Positions 37,311 through 45,236 of a DNA stretch of 64,000 nucleotides are shown one piece after another. This DNA is from Fodinicola feengrottensis (GTDB taxonomy: Bacteria; Actinomycetota; Actinomycetes; Mycobacteriales; HKI-0501): contig NZ_WOTO01000045.1 in assembly GCF_010993775.1 (NCBI RefSeq), forward strand, positions 1 to 64,000, read 5' to 3'. Every line of letters starts with the position of its first letter. Position 1 is the first letter of the stretch. Both the position numbers and the translations under genes were made by a program. The notes below the pieces were generated by a model. That model made no database searches, was not told the DNA's origin, and saw only the letters and a list, made by a program, of their open reading frames with translations.

Positions 37311-38198
37311 CTAAGAGGAAGCGCTCTCTGTCGGGGTGGCGTCGCAGGGGATGCCGGTTTGCGGGGGAGTAACGGGTGGGGTGGCGGAAACTGCGAAGGT
37401 CAGGGTCCACTGGTCGCAGCGCGGACAACGTGCTCTGCCGTCGCCGTATAGGGAGTACGGCCGCTCGAATTCGATTTCCCCGAAATGCAGTGGATCTGCG
37501 ATGGTCGTTGGCTGCTGAAAATCCCTGGATCCGCTGTCGGCGTACCAATGGGATCCGCAGCTGGAACACTCAATGTCGCAGCGCGAAGCGTGGAAGGCGG
37601 TAATGTCGTTGATACGCTGCCGAATGCTGTCGACAAGATCGCGCCGGCCGCCATCGCCGAGGTAACAACAAGTGTACTGGACGTCTCCATCGTTTCTATC
37701 ATTTCCGCTGCTGCCGACGAGATACCAGCCTGCTGGGATCGGGTCGAATCGGCGCCCGACCTGCCCCTGCCACCATCCGGAGTCTTCCATTTGATAGACG
37801 GCTATCTCTGTAGGTCGGACAGAGATGGGAACGAGTACGCTCGTCAGGCAACGCCAACCGCTGACGTAGGCGTCCTCTGGTGCGTCGTACCATTCGGTCC
37901 GCGCGTTGGTCACGACTCCGAGACGCGTAAGGTTGTATTCCCAGTCGGTGCCGGAGTCTTGGGATGTTGAGTACGGTTCGCAGTCGTTCGGGTTGGCGAT
38001 ATCGAACTGAACGAGGTCAGGATCCGCCAACCCGGAAAAGAAGAGATTGGTGTCCGGTATATATCCGAGTACGTCTCGCAATGCCTCAGTGTTCTGAGGA
38101 TTCGTGTCCAGTGCGCTCATGAGGGATTGGATGGACCGATGGCTGTCGAGGTGTAGGCATTCGGCGCCGAGCTGTGGCCAGGTGAGTTTCGTGGACAT
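37311..38198 (-). CDS. Hypothetical zinc-ribbon protein, family A
   Basis: 295 residues from ATG 38198 (GGAG about 9 bases before). The core YNLTRLGVVTNARTEW...IPAGWYLVGSSGND and the C-terminal Cys pairs CSSCGSHWYADSG and CPRCDQW (four-Cys ribbon) are shared with the gene at 38852-39663 (LYELEKLGIITDVRTEW, VPAGWYLIGETGD, CDACETRWFAESG, CPQCGTG). The two are diverged tandem paralogues. Unknown role. Confidence 0.65.
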   Translation of the reverse strand: MSTKLTWPQLGAECLHLDSHRSIQSLMSALDTNPQNTEALRDVLGYIPDTNLFFSGLADPDLVQFDIANPNDCEPYSTSQDSGTDWEYNLTRLGVVTNARTEWYDAPEDAYVSGWRCLTSVLVPISVRPTEIAVYQMEDSGWWQGQVGRRFDPIPAGWYLVGSSGNDRNDGDVQYTCCYLGDGGRRDLVDSIRQRINDITAFHASRCDIECSSCGSHWYADSGSRDFQQPTTIADPLHFGEIEFERPYSLYGDGRARCPRCDQWTLTFAVSATPPVTPPQTGIPCDATPTESASS

Positions 38199-38274
38199 CA
38201 GGCGCACTCCAGACGTATTCAGGCGTAAGCATGTTTGTTGATCAGATGAACGGGGTGGCTCGCTCAGGAAGCGA

Positions 38275-38676
38275 TCAGGATTGCGATGGTTGGTGCCGTT
38301 TCGTGTGGAGTCGGTCCCGGTAGGTATCGACAGCGAGGCGCACAAGATTCTGGTGTCCGGTGGTGGTTTGGGAGTAGTGCTCGGCAGGTACTGTCCAGCC
38401 CTGCGTAGGCGTGTACCACGCGATAGGGGTCCGATAGGAGTAAACGACGTAAACCATCGCGTCCTGCGGGCCACCACTTCGCAGCAAGGTGAGGAAAACC
38501 TCGCGCCAGCGCTGGCACAATCTCCCCGTGCCACTGCCCCAACCGGCCGCTTCATTGTGTGGATGGGCGCTTCCGCGCATGGATCCGTTGCTGTTCCGGA
38601 AGTCGCACCCGTCGCTAAGGAACCGCGCCAGTACCGGCCACTCATCCTTTTTGTTGCGGAAAACCATGGTTCGCAT
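38275..38676 (-). CDS. Conserved phage/plasmid-type hypothetical protein
   Basis: 133 residues, with a compact motif YVVYSYRTPIAWYTPTQGWTVPAEHYSQTTTGHQN that recurs in many phage and plasmid proteins of unknown function (S-Y-x-TPIAW...YS-x-TT-x-HQ). ATG 38676 behind CGGAG. It lies between the two zinc-ribbon paralogues in the same operon. Confidence 0.7.
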   Translation of the reverse strand: MRTMVFRNKKDEWPVLARFLSDGCDFRNSNGSMRGSAHPHNEAAGWGSGTGRLCQRWREVFLTLLRSGGPQDAMVYVVYSYRTPIAWYTPTQGWTVPAEHYSQTTTGHQNLVRLAVDTYRDRLHTKRHQPSQS

Positions 38677-38775
38677 GACAAACTCCGTACTCTGATGAAA
38701 GGTTCATGTGGCATATGCCTGAAAGGGTGACGACGTGCGTCGGTCGCAGTCGTCGGCGTGGGGTCAGCGGACCGA

Positions 38776-38787
38776 GGTGGCGCTCTC
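38776..38787 (-). repeat. Recurrent intercistronic motif GAGAGCGCCACC
   Basis: The 12-mer GAGAGCGCCACC on the - strand occurs after stop codons in this operon at 38776-38787 and 37233-37244, with variants at 36463-36474 (GAGAGAGCCACC) and 38254-38265 (GAGCGAGCCACC). Exact copies also lie within the other leftward operon at 33158-33169 and 32109-32120. All read in the direction of transcription. It may be an RNA-level signal such as a processing or binding site. Confidence 0.55.
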
Positions 38788-38851
38788 TCGGACGGTTGAG
38801 AATCCCTTGGGGTCTACCGAATCCACATCTGAGTACTAGCCTCTGAAGCCT

Positions 38852-39663
38852 TCAGATGACCATGAATCCGACGCGCCCCGTGCCGCATTGTGGGCAGGAG
38901 ACTCGATTGTCGGTCTCGAACCCTGCAGCGTCGTCAAAATTCCACGGGTCGGCATCGAATCCGTATTCGGGCTGAAACCTCCACGAGCCGGATTCGGCGA
39001 ACCATCGCGTTTCGCAGGCATCGCATTGCGCCTCGCATCGTGAAGCTGTGAAACCTTCTACCTCGGCAACGTGACACATGAAATCGTCACTCATTCCGAA
39101 TGAATCCCCGAGGTAGGCGACACCGACAGTTTTTTCGCGGTGTAGTCGCCCGTTTCGCCGATCAGATACCAGCCGGCCGGTACGGGGTCGAGTTGGTCGG
39201 TGACTTCCCAGTGTGACGCGTAGCTGTGGCTGTAACTGTCCCAGCGGTCCGGGAAACGGTAGCGCACCTCGACAGGGATCACGGTCTTCGGGACGTGTAG
39301 GGTGGTCAGCGCGCGACCGTCGGACAGGTACGCGCCGCTCGAGGTTTCGGTCCACTCGGTACGGACGTCCGTGATGATGCCGAGTTTTTCCAGTTCGTAC
39401 AGTCTCGACCCACGCTCGGCGTACCGGCCGACCGACGGGAGATCGTCGCCCCTCGGCTCGAAGTCGTCCACGTGGATCCTGTGCAGCAGAGGAACCAAGT
39501 ACAGCGCGGATTCGGACTGGGGGAAGCATTCCAGAACCTCGGTAAATGCCGCACTCGAGTCGGAGTCGGTCTCGAATGCGTCGAGCACCTCTCGGACAGT
39601 CTGGCCGCTGTCGACAGCTATGCAGTACCTGTCGACATCCGGGCAGTACAGATCTGTGGACAT
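38852..39663 (-). CDS. Hypothetical zinc-ribbon protein, family A paralogue, frameshifted
   Basis: First gene after promoter copy 3. N-terminal part MSTDLYCPDVDRYCIAVDSG...YELEKLGIITDVRTEW...PVPAGWYLIGETGDY. The frame changes near 39130 and continues TVGVAYLGDSFGMSDDFMCHVAEVEGFTASRCEAQCDACETRWFAESG...CPQCGTGRVGF to 38852. Paralogue of 37311-38198, with the same four-Cys ribbon. Start ATG 39663, with AAGG 11-12 bases upstream. Confidence 0.65.
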
Positions 39664-39747
39664 GTCGCGCCACATCCTTCATTCGGTTGGTTCGTGGGAA
39701 TCGGTGCGAACGAGGTTTGCGGTTCCCCGTTCGCTCCGACTAATGAA

Positions 39748-39804
39748 AAGCTACCGACTCACCCCACAGTTGCCAAGACCTGAGGTGACGTAATTATGTG
39801 CCAC
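39748..39804 (-). promoter_or_regulatory. Shared promoter/operator, copy 3 (leftward)
   Basis: On the - strand: GTGGCACATAATTAC (39804-39790), 13 bases, -35 TTGGCA (39776-39771), 17 bases, -10 TAGCTT (39753-39748). Identical spacing to copy L. Similarity extends outside the boxes on both sides (a GTGAGCCA half-site upstream, TCATTAGTCGG downstream). Drives the 39663-34775 operon. Confidence 0.75.
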
Positions 39805-39846
39805 CACTCTTGGCTCACAGTAAGGAAAACACGGAACGTGCGTCTC

Positions 39847-39891
39847 TTGGCACCGTGCATGTGGCTCGCTAGAATTAGACGTGAAACGTCG
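39847..39891 (+). promoter_or_regulatory. Sigma-70-type promoter with dyad operator
   Basis: -35 TTGGCA (39847-39852), 17-base spacer, -10 TAGAAT (39870-39875). The dyad GACGT-GAA-ACGTC lies at 39879-39891 over the expected transcription start, a good place for a repressor. Reads toward the small gene at 39944. Confidence 0.7.
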
Positions 39892-39943
39892 TGCGGTGCC
39901 CACAGCTCGCACGCGAATTCACCCCCAAAGGAGGGTCGCACTC

Positions 39944-40126
39944 ATGTCTACCTACACGCACCGTCTATCCGGGTCGCTGGCGCGCGATTGCGAGCTGCCG
40001 CTGCGCCGCACGCGCGTTTCGCCTTCCGGCACGTTCCACGCGCTGTCGAGGCGCGCCTGTCGGGATCTGGCCATCGGCCTTCGCGCCGGACGAACGCAAA
40101 CGTGCGACCAGGGAGTGAACGGCTGA
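39944..40126 (+). CDS. Small basic protein
   Basis: 60 residues. ATG follows AAAGGAGGG, the best Shine-Dalgarno in the region, and there is a near-consensus promoter 70-100 bases upstream. Arg-rich (LPLRRTRVSPSG...RRACRDLAIGLRAGRTQTC). Its stop lies inside the left arm of the 30-bp inverted repeat. No family known. It could be a transfer or regulatory peptide, or the transcript may matter more than the product. Confidence 0.55.
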   Translation: MSTYTHRLSGSLARDCELPLRRTRVSPSGTFHALSRRACRDLAIGLRAGRTQTCDQGVNG

Positions 40127-40195
40127 AGGCGCGGGCTTGGAGCCTGCCCATGGAAGGCTCCTTGTCCGCGCCTTCAGCCGTTCACTCCCTGGTCG
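40105..40195. repeat. Perfect 30-bp inverted repeat (long hairpin)
   Basis: Arms 40105-40134 and 40166-40195 are perfectly complementary. The 31-base centre holds a second 7-bp pairing (GGAGCCT / AGGCTCC). The resulting hairpin is over 90 bases. It could be a bidirectional terminator between the convergent small gene and the type IV secretion operon, a transfer origin, or a structured RNA. Confidence 0.8.
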
Positions 40196-40285
40196 TAGAC
40201 CAGTCAGGAACATCCCGCACGCCGCGCGCTCTTCGTGACCTGCGCGGATGCCCTTTCGTTAGTGGCTTTCTCTTGGGCTACCCAA

Positions 40286-40321
40286 TGAGCCACCCAGTGA
40301 GCCACCCGTTGAGCCACCGGC
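40286..40321. repeat. Three 12-bp tandem repeats
   Basis: TGAGCCACCCAG, TGAGCCACCCGT, TGAGCCACCGGC in direct succession (40286-40297, 40298-40309, 40310-40321). They lie just past the 3' end of the VirD4-like gene and near the long inverted repeat, like iterons or plasmid transfer-locus repeats. Confidence 0.7.
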
Positions 40322-40332
40322 TGTCCCCTGGA

Positions 40333-41882
40333 TTACCAGGGTTCCGTGTCACTGTCCCAAGCCGTGGATGGGTTCGTGACGGTGTCGCCGTAGGGCGGCC
40401 CGTCGGCCGAGAACAGTGCTGACGGTGCCAGCGGTTCGTCGGTTTGATCGAGGGTGTCGTCAAGGGCGAGGAGGTCGGCGACGGCGGGCGGGACGTACAG
40501 TTTTTCCCGTATCGAGGCGGGGATGCCGGTGTTGGCGCGCGCCGCGCGGCGCAGTGCGTCGGCTCGGCCGGGGATGACCGGTGAGCGCGGGAACGTGTGC
40601 AGGGTGACCGGTGGGATGGGGCGGGAGTCGGCGATCGCCCGTAGGACGATGGTGTACGCGCCCAGCCGCCGCAGATCCTGCTCATCCAGGTACGGATGAA
40701 CGTGCCCCACCATCTCCTTGGCATCCCGCGGACCCAGGTTGAAGAATATCTTGTTCCGCGCGTTGCCGTCCACCGCGTCCTGCATGGGTTTGGTGAGCTG
40801 GTTGACGTATTGATGAGCCAGTACCAGGGACACGTGGAATCCGCGTAATTCGGCGAGCGCGTCGTCGACGCCGATCGGCAGATGCAGGAAGTTGTGCGCC
40901 TCGTCCAGGATGACGGTCGCGTCCAGCCGGGCGGATTCAGGTTGCCTGGCTCGTGCCCCCGCGGCGTGGATGAGGCCGGTGGTGAGCATCGAGCCGACCA
41001 GCCGCGCGGTGTGTCCAGACCAATGTCGTCCTTCGGCAACCTCGCCAGCAGGATGCCACCATCCAGGATCTGCTCGAACCGGAAAGTCGTACGCGGCAGT
41101 CCGAAAAGGCCGGCCGGCAGCGGGTGCCCCAGGACCGCGCGCAGCTTGGCCAGCAACGGCGCGGCGACCGCCAACCGGGCGCCGCTGGGCATCTGGTCCC
41201 ACGTTCCCCAGAACTCACCCAGCGTGCCCTCTCGCAGCGGACCGAGCCGGGACCGGACCCCGGCGACGACGCCGCGGCGCCACGGGTGGTCAGTGAGCAG
41301 CCGGGACATCTGACCGAGCGTGCCGTTCGGGTCATGGGCGAGGGTGAGTGCCGCGTGGTAGGCGATGTCCGCGGAACGGTGTCCCCACCATCTTGCCCAC
41401 AGCTGCCCCATGACGGCTGTTGCTGATCCGGCCGCCCGGTACGCCGCGCCGCTGTTGGGCGGGGAGGCGGTGAGGTCGAGCAGGTTGATCGCCGGCCACG
41501 CCTCCTCGTCGTCGGGATCGATGAGCACCAGCCGGTCGCCGCAGTCAGCGGGCAACTGGTCCAGGATTCCCCGCACCAAGTCACCTTTCGGGTCCAGCAC
41601 AGCGATCCCGCGCCCCGCCTTGGCCTCTTCGACGGCCATGTGGGTCAGCAGGGTGGATTTTCCGGTTCCGGTCGGCCCCAGTACCTGCAGGTGCTGACGT
41701 GCGTCGGCCAGGGAGATCCCGGCCGGTGTACGGCGGCCGATGGTGGTGTGTCCGAGCACCTTGCCGGCCGGTCCAGTTCGGTCGCCGGCTGCGACGAGAC
41801 GCAGCCCTCGACGGGGCGCGTGTTTATCCGTGGTGTCGGGCGCGGTGGCGGGCGGTCGGGCGCGCGGTGCGGGAGTGGGCAC
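40333..41882 (-). CDS. VirD4/TraG-like conjugation coupling ATPase, frameshifted
   Basis: Walker A VLGPTGTGKSTLLTH, VLDPKGDLVRGIL and, after a frame change near 41015, Walker B TVILDEAHNFLHLPIGVDDAL and LVLAHQYVNQL. Ends DPSTAWDSDTEPW-type at 40333; about 515 residues. This class of type IV secretion system conjugative DNA transfer proteins couples DNA substrate to the channel. GTG start 41882 overlaps the upstream gene. It is the last gene of the secretion operon. Confidence 0.8.
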
Positions 41883-43229
41883 GTCGGGGATCCTCGTCGG
41901 TGGTAGGAAAGGGCCGAGACGGTAGCCGCTGGTCGGCGGCGGGTTCGCTCCAAGTGCCGGCTTCCGGAGTCCACAGGTCGGCCGTGGCCGGGCGGTGGCG
42001 GCTGGGGCCTGTGGCCATCCGGTAGAGCGCCGGTTCGGTCGGTATAGGAGTGAGCGCGCCGGCCTCGCTGGCAGTGGTGAGAACGGCGTGCCGGCCCGGC
42101 GCGCGGCGGGTGGACACGGAGCGGCGTACCGGCCACCAGGGTGCGGGGATCAGCGCGTTGGTCAGCAGCGCGTACCCGCGAACGATGTCCGCGGCCACTG
42201 CGGACGCGCCGCGACGGCCACGGCTGGACACAGCGGCCCGGACCTCGACGACATAGTGCGGCGCCGCCGCGAGCTTCGCCCGCGCGGCTCGCGCGGCGAC
42301 CACGTCCATCGGCCGCGGCTCAGTGTCGCCGGCCACACCGTAGGGGGCCGGCGGAGCGGGGGCTGTCCGGCCCGAAAATGTCCAGCATGGTGCCCACTGC
42401 GACGCGCACGATGGTCAGCGGCAGTCGCGCGACGCAGTGGCTGAGGCCGGTCGGAGCGGTGGGGTCGGCGGCACGTCGCAGGACGGCGAGCTGGCTGGTG
42501 CTCGGTCGACTGATGATCGCGATCTGCAGCAGGCCGCAGCCGGCCTCTCCCGCGGCCATCAGAGCGTCGAAGACCGCGTGGGTCTCCTCATTCCTGGACG
42601 GCGCCCACCCTGGCTGCCCGGCGCGATGCGGGTCCAGGGTGGTCTCGTCCCGGATCGGGTCCCATGCGGTGCGCCGGTACCGCAGCCTCCGTCCCACCAC
42701 CGGCCGATCGACCGGCAACTGCGGCGTCATGGTGTGGGTGACGTGGGCGCCCGGCCAGGCCCGGGTGATCGCCCGGCTGGTCGGGTCGGCATGCACCGAG
42801 GGCGGTAGCCACAACCCGCACCGCAGCCCGTCCCGGGTCGCGTGCACCTCGAAGCTGACGTGCCTCGGCGTCAGCCGCCACCACCGGGCAGCGGGCAGGA
42901 TCCCCGCGACCAACCGCCACAAACCCGCGATCTGCCGCGCACCCAACCCGTCCGGAACAGCGATCTCCAACCAGCACGCACGCTGCCGTGCGCGGTGGGT
43001 CGCCACCAACCCGAGCGACCCACCACAACGCCACCATCGCGACCACGGCCGCGGCCACGGCCAGAACGACGCCCGGCGACGGTGTCGCCAGCGGCCATCT
43101 GCGGGGCGTACGCCAGTCGCCGGTCAGCACTCCGGTCCACAGCGCCCGCCCGCAGCCGGACACGTCAGTGTGGGCGGTGGCTCCGATAGCTGGCTCGATG
43201 GCACCCGCCGGAGCTGTGATGGTCCACAT
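41824..43229 (-). CDS. Membrane protein of the conjugation operon, frameshifted twice
   Basis: ATG 43229. One TM helix (PGVVLAVAAAVVAMVALWWVA, about 52-72) and then, in the next frame from about 43010, a large soluble region (RQRACWLEIAVPDGLGARQIAGLWRLVAGILPAARWWRLTPRHVSFEVHA...AHVTHTMTPQLP). A second shift near 42340 leads to AARAKLAAAPHYVVEVRAAVSSRGRRGASAVAADIVRGYALL. Proteins of this type sit directly before VirD4-like genes in actinobacterial elements. It may be a coupling-protein partner (inference). Confidence 0.6.
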
Positions 43230-43284
43230 GAGAGCACCCCACGGTTTCTAGGAATGGAAGAGAAAGACCGGGCCACGTGTCCAC

Positions 43285-44168
43285 TCACCGCAGTGCGTGT
43301 CGCACCTGCGAGGAACCATGCAGCGGCGACCTCGGGCGCTGCTTCGGTGCGCGGACAGTCGGAATTCTCGACTCGGACCGGACGGGGACCGTGGGGCCGG
43401 CGGTATTGGGAGACAGGGAGGAGAGCAAGTTGTCGCGCCAGCGCAGCGCGTACCGGGGACAGTTCGCGCAACTGGCATGCCGATCGCAGCCCGGTAGCGG
43501 TGCCTCTCGCTGGCCGCCATCGACCAGGCAAGGCTGTCACTGCTGGAAAGTTCATGCCCGTACCGACGTAGCCCGGTGGACTTCACTCCGAATCCGTGCA
43601 ACCGCACACCGGGAACGGCGTCCCGGATCGTCGCGATGACCTCGGCCGCCTCGGCGGTGCCTTGCCGGCGACATACCGACCCGACCCCAACCACCGGGCA
43701 GGTCGTCAAGTCCACCCCGGCGTCCTGATACCTGCGTACACATGCCCCGTAGTCGGGCGGAGCGAACCCTTGCAACACAGGGATGAACGGCAGATCCGGG
43801 GCGATGGTGGTCAACGTGAGGTAGTTCTGCACGGTGCGTCGTTGGTGCTCGGCGACCGACAGGCCGGTGATCGCGGTGATGAACGGTTCGCACATCCAGT
43901 CCTGCGGCGCCGCCCAGGCCAGGTTGCCGATCTGGTTGCCGATCTGGTCGCGGTACCGGCGCACCCGGTCGGCGTAGGCGCGCGGACTGGGGCCGTGTGC
44001 CCAGCTGCCGTGGGTGGACAGTTCGGTGAATCCGCCCGAGTCCAGCGCCCACGGGCAGGTCGCGACCGGCAGGGTTCGATAGCGGCGCAGGGTGCGGTCG
44101 GACACGAACAGCGGCACGGTCAAATGCCGCAGCCAGTGCGGGTGGTGGGTGCCGAGGAAGAACCTCAC
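43285..44168 (-). CDS. DUF7221-type TGT-like enzyme (deazaguanine transglycosylase-like), frameshifted
   Basis: VRFFLGTHHPHWLRHLTVPLFVSDRTL...WALDSGGFTELSTHGSW, then IGNLAWAAPQDWMCEPF, VPVLQGFAPPDY, VVGVGSVCRRQGT and LHGFGVKSTGL...SSSDSLAWS. These are TGT-barrel features: DSGGF nucleophile region and VGxGSVCRRQ. The expected final motif (CDRHASCANCPRYALRWRD) is in another frame after an indel near 43515, ending at 43285. The family is annotated queuine tRNA-ribosyltransferase-like. The substrate could be tRNA or DNA; DpdA-type relatives insert deazaguanine into DNA. GTG 44168. Confidence 0.75.
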
Positions 44169-44193
44169 GGGGCCGGCACCGGCGCGGCGGGGG

Positions 44194-44743
44194 TCAGGCA
44201 GGCACCGGCAGCAGGAGATGAGTAGCGGCGCGATCAGCAGCCCGCACGCTTTACCCACCAGTTGCCCGGGGACGAAGGCGAGGGTCGCGAACGCGAGCCA
44301 GACGAATACGACGCTGTCCACCGCGATCCCTGCGACGTTGGCCAGCAGCCCCCGAACGCGACACTGTGCGAGGGCGCCGTAGAAGGCGATCGCGACGGTT
44401 TCGCTGGCGCCGAACGCGATCGCGCTGCTGGTCGCGACGTGCCCATTGGCGGTGAGGTAGGACAGCACGGTCCCGGCGGCCAGCGCCGCCCCCGCGCGCG
44501 CGCGCGCGCCGAGGGTGTGCTGACGGTGTTGCGCAAGGCCATTGCAGCGCCGGCGGCGTATACACCGGCCGGAGCGAGCAAACCGAATCCGACCGGCAGC
44601 ACACCGATCCGCGCGGTGAGCGTGTTCGCCGCCACCACCGTGGCCGCGAACCCGGTCACCGCCGCCGTCGCAGGCAGGTGGCGCCACCGGCGGGACGTTG
44701 GACGGTCGGATGTGGGTACGCGCGGGGCGGATGACGGTCGCAT
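44194..44743 (-). CDS. VUT/YhhQ-like queuosine-precursor transporter, frameshifted
   Basis: ATG 44743 with GAGGATC before it. LPATAAVTGFAATVVAANTLTARIGVLPVGFGLLAPAGVYAAGAAMALRNTV, then a frame change in a (CG)8 run near 44500, then LSYLTANGHVATSSAIAFGASETVAIAFYGAL and VDSVVFVWLAFATLAFVPGQLVGKA. These are the helices and loop motifs of VUT (DUF165) preQ0/preQ1 importers. The end is uncertain: one frame stops at 44194, another reads into the DUF7221 gene. The pairing with a TGT-like enzyme supports precursor supply. Confidence 0.75.
44493..44508. repeat. (CG)8 dinucleotide run
   Basis: Eight CG units inside the VUT gene, exactly where its reading frame changes. It is a slippage-prone or error-prone site, and also Z-DNA forming. 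Confidence 0.85.
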
Positions 44744-44864
44744 GTCGATCCTCGAAGGTCCGGTCGACGACAGCACCGCCGACGGCGAATGAGCGGGCAG
44801 AGGCGAATGAGCAAGCGCAGCCCGGTGCGTTCGGGTAGACGCACCGGGCCGGGCAGCAGGTGTT

Positions 44865-45131
44865 CTACGGAAGGAACGGGAAGCCGGTGTGCCACGGCGT
44901 GTACAGGGCCGGGGCGAGCGCGGCGTGCAGGTAGGACAGGACGACAAAGGCGGTCACGCCGATCGCGAACGTTGCCGAGATTCCGGTCAGCACGAACAGG
45001 CCGACCACGATGCGCAGCTGCTCGTGGGAAAAGAGCGGCAGGCCGGTGGCGCGGCGCTGCTCGCTGTGCGGGTGGTGGACCTGGGCGGTGCCGCGGTGCG
45101 GTGTGGTGCCGGTCGAGGGGTGCTGGTGCAT
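44865..45131 (-). CDS. Small single-TM protein of the secretion operon
   Basis: 88 residues. ATG 45131 behind a perfect AAGGAGG. His/Thr-rich N terminus (MHQHPSTGTTPHRGTAQVHHPH), then one TM helix (LRIVVGLFVLTGISATFAIGVTAFVVLSYL). Lies between VirB4 and the VUT gene. Function unknown. Confidence 0.7.
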   Translation of the reverse strand: MHQHPSTGTTPHRGTAQVHHPHSEQRRATGLPLFSHEQLRIVVGLFVLTGISATFAIGVTAFVVLSYLHAALAPALYTPWHTGFPFLP

Positions 45132-45236
45132 GGTTTCCTCCTTGGAGAGCGGTGAAGGCATGGCGGAGCTGAGTCGCCGCCGACCAAGTGCGTCGGGGTA
45201 CGTGTGGTTGGCGTCGGGCGTGGCGCTGGGTGCTGG

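Noticed and set aside
38199..38714. N-terminal extension of the 37311-38198 protein
   Set aside because: The open frame extends upstream but overlaps the 38275-38676 gene on the same strand; ATG 38198 has a Shine-Dalgarno and matches the paralogue length.
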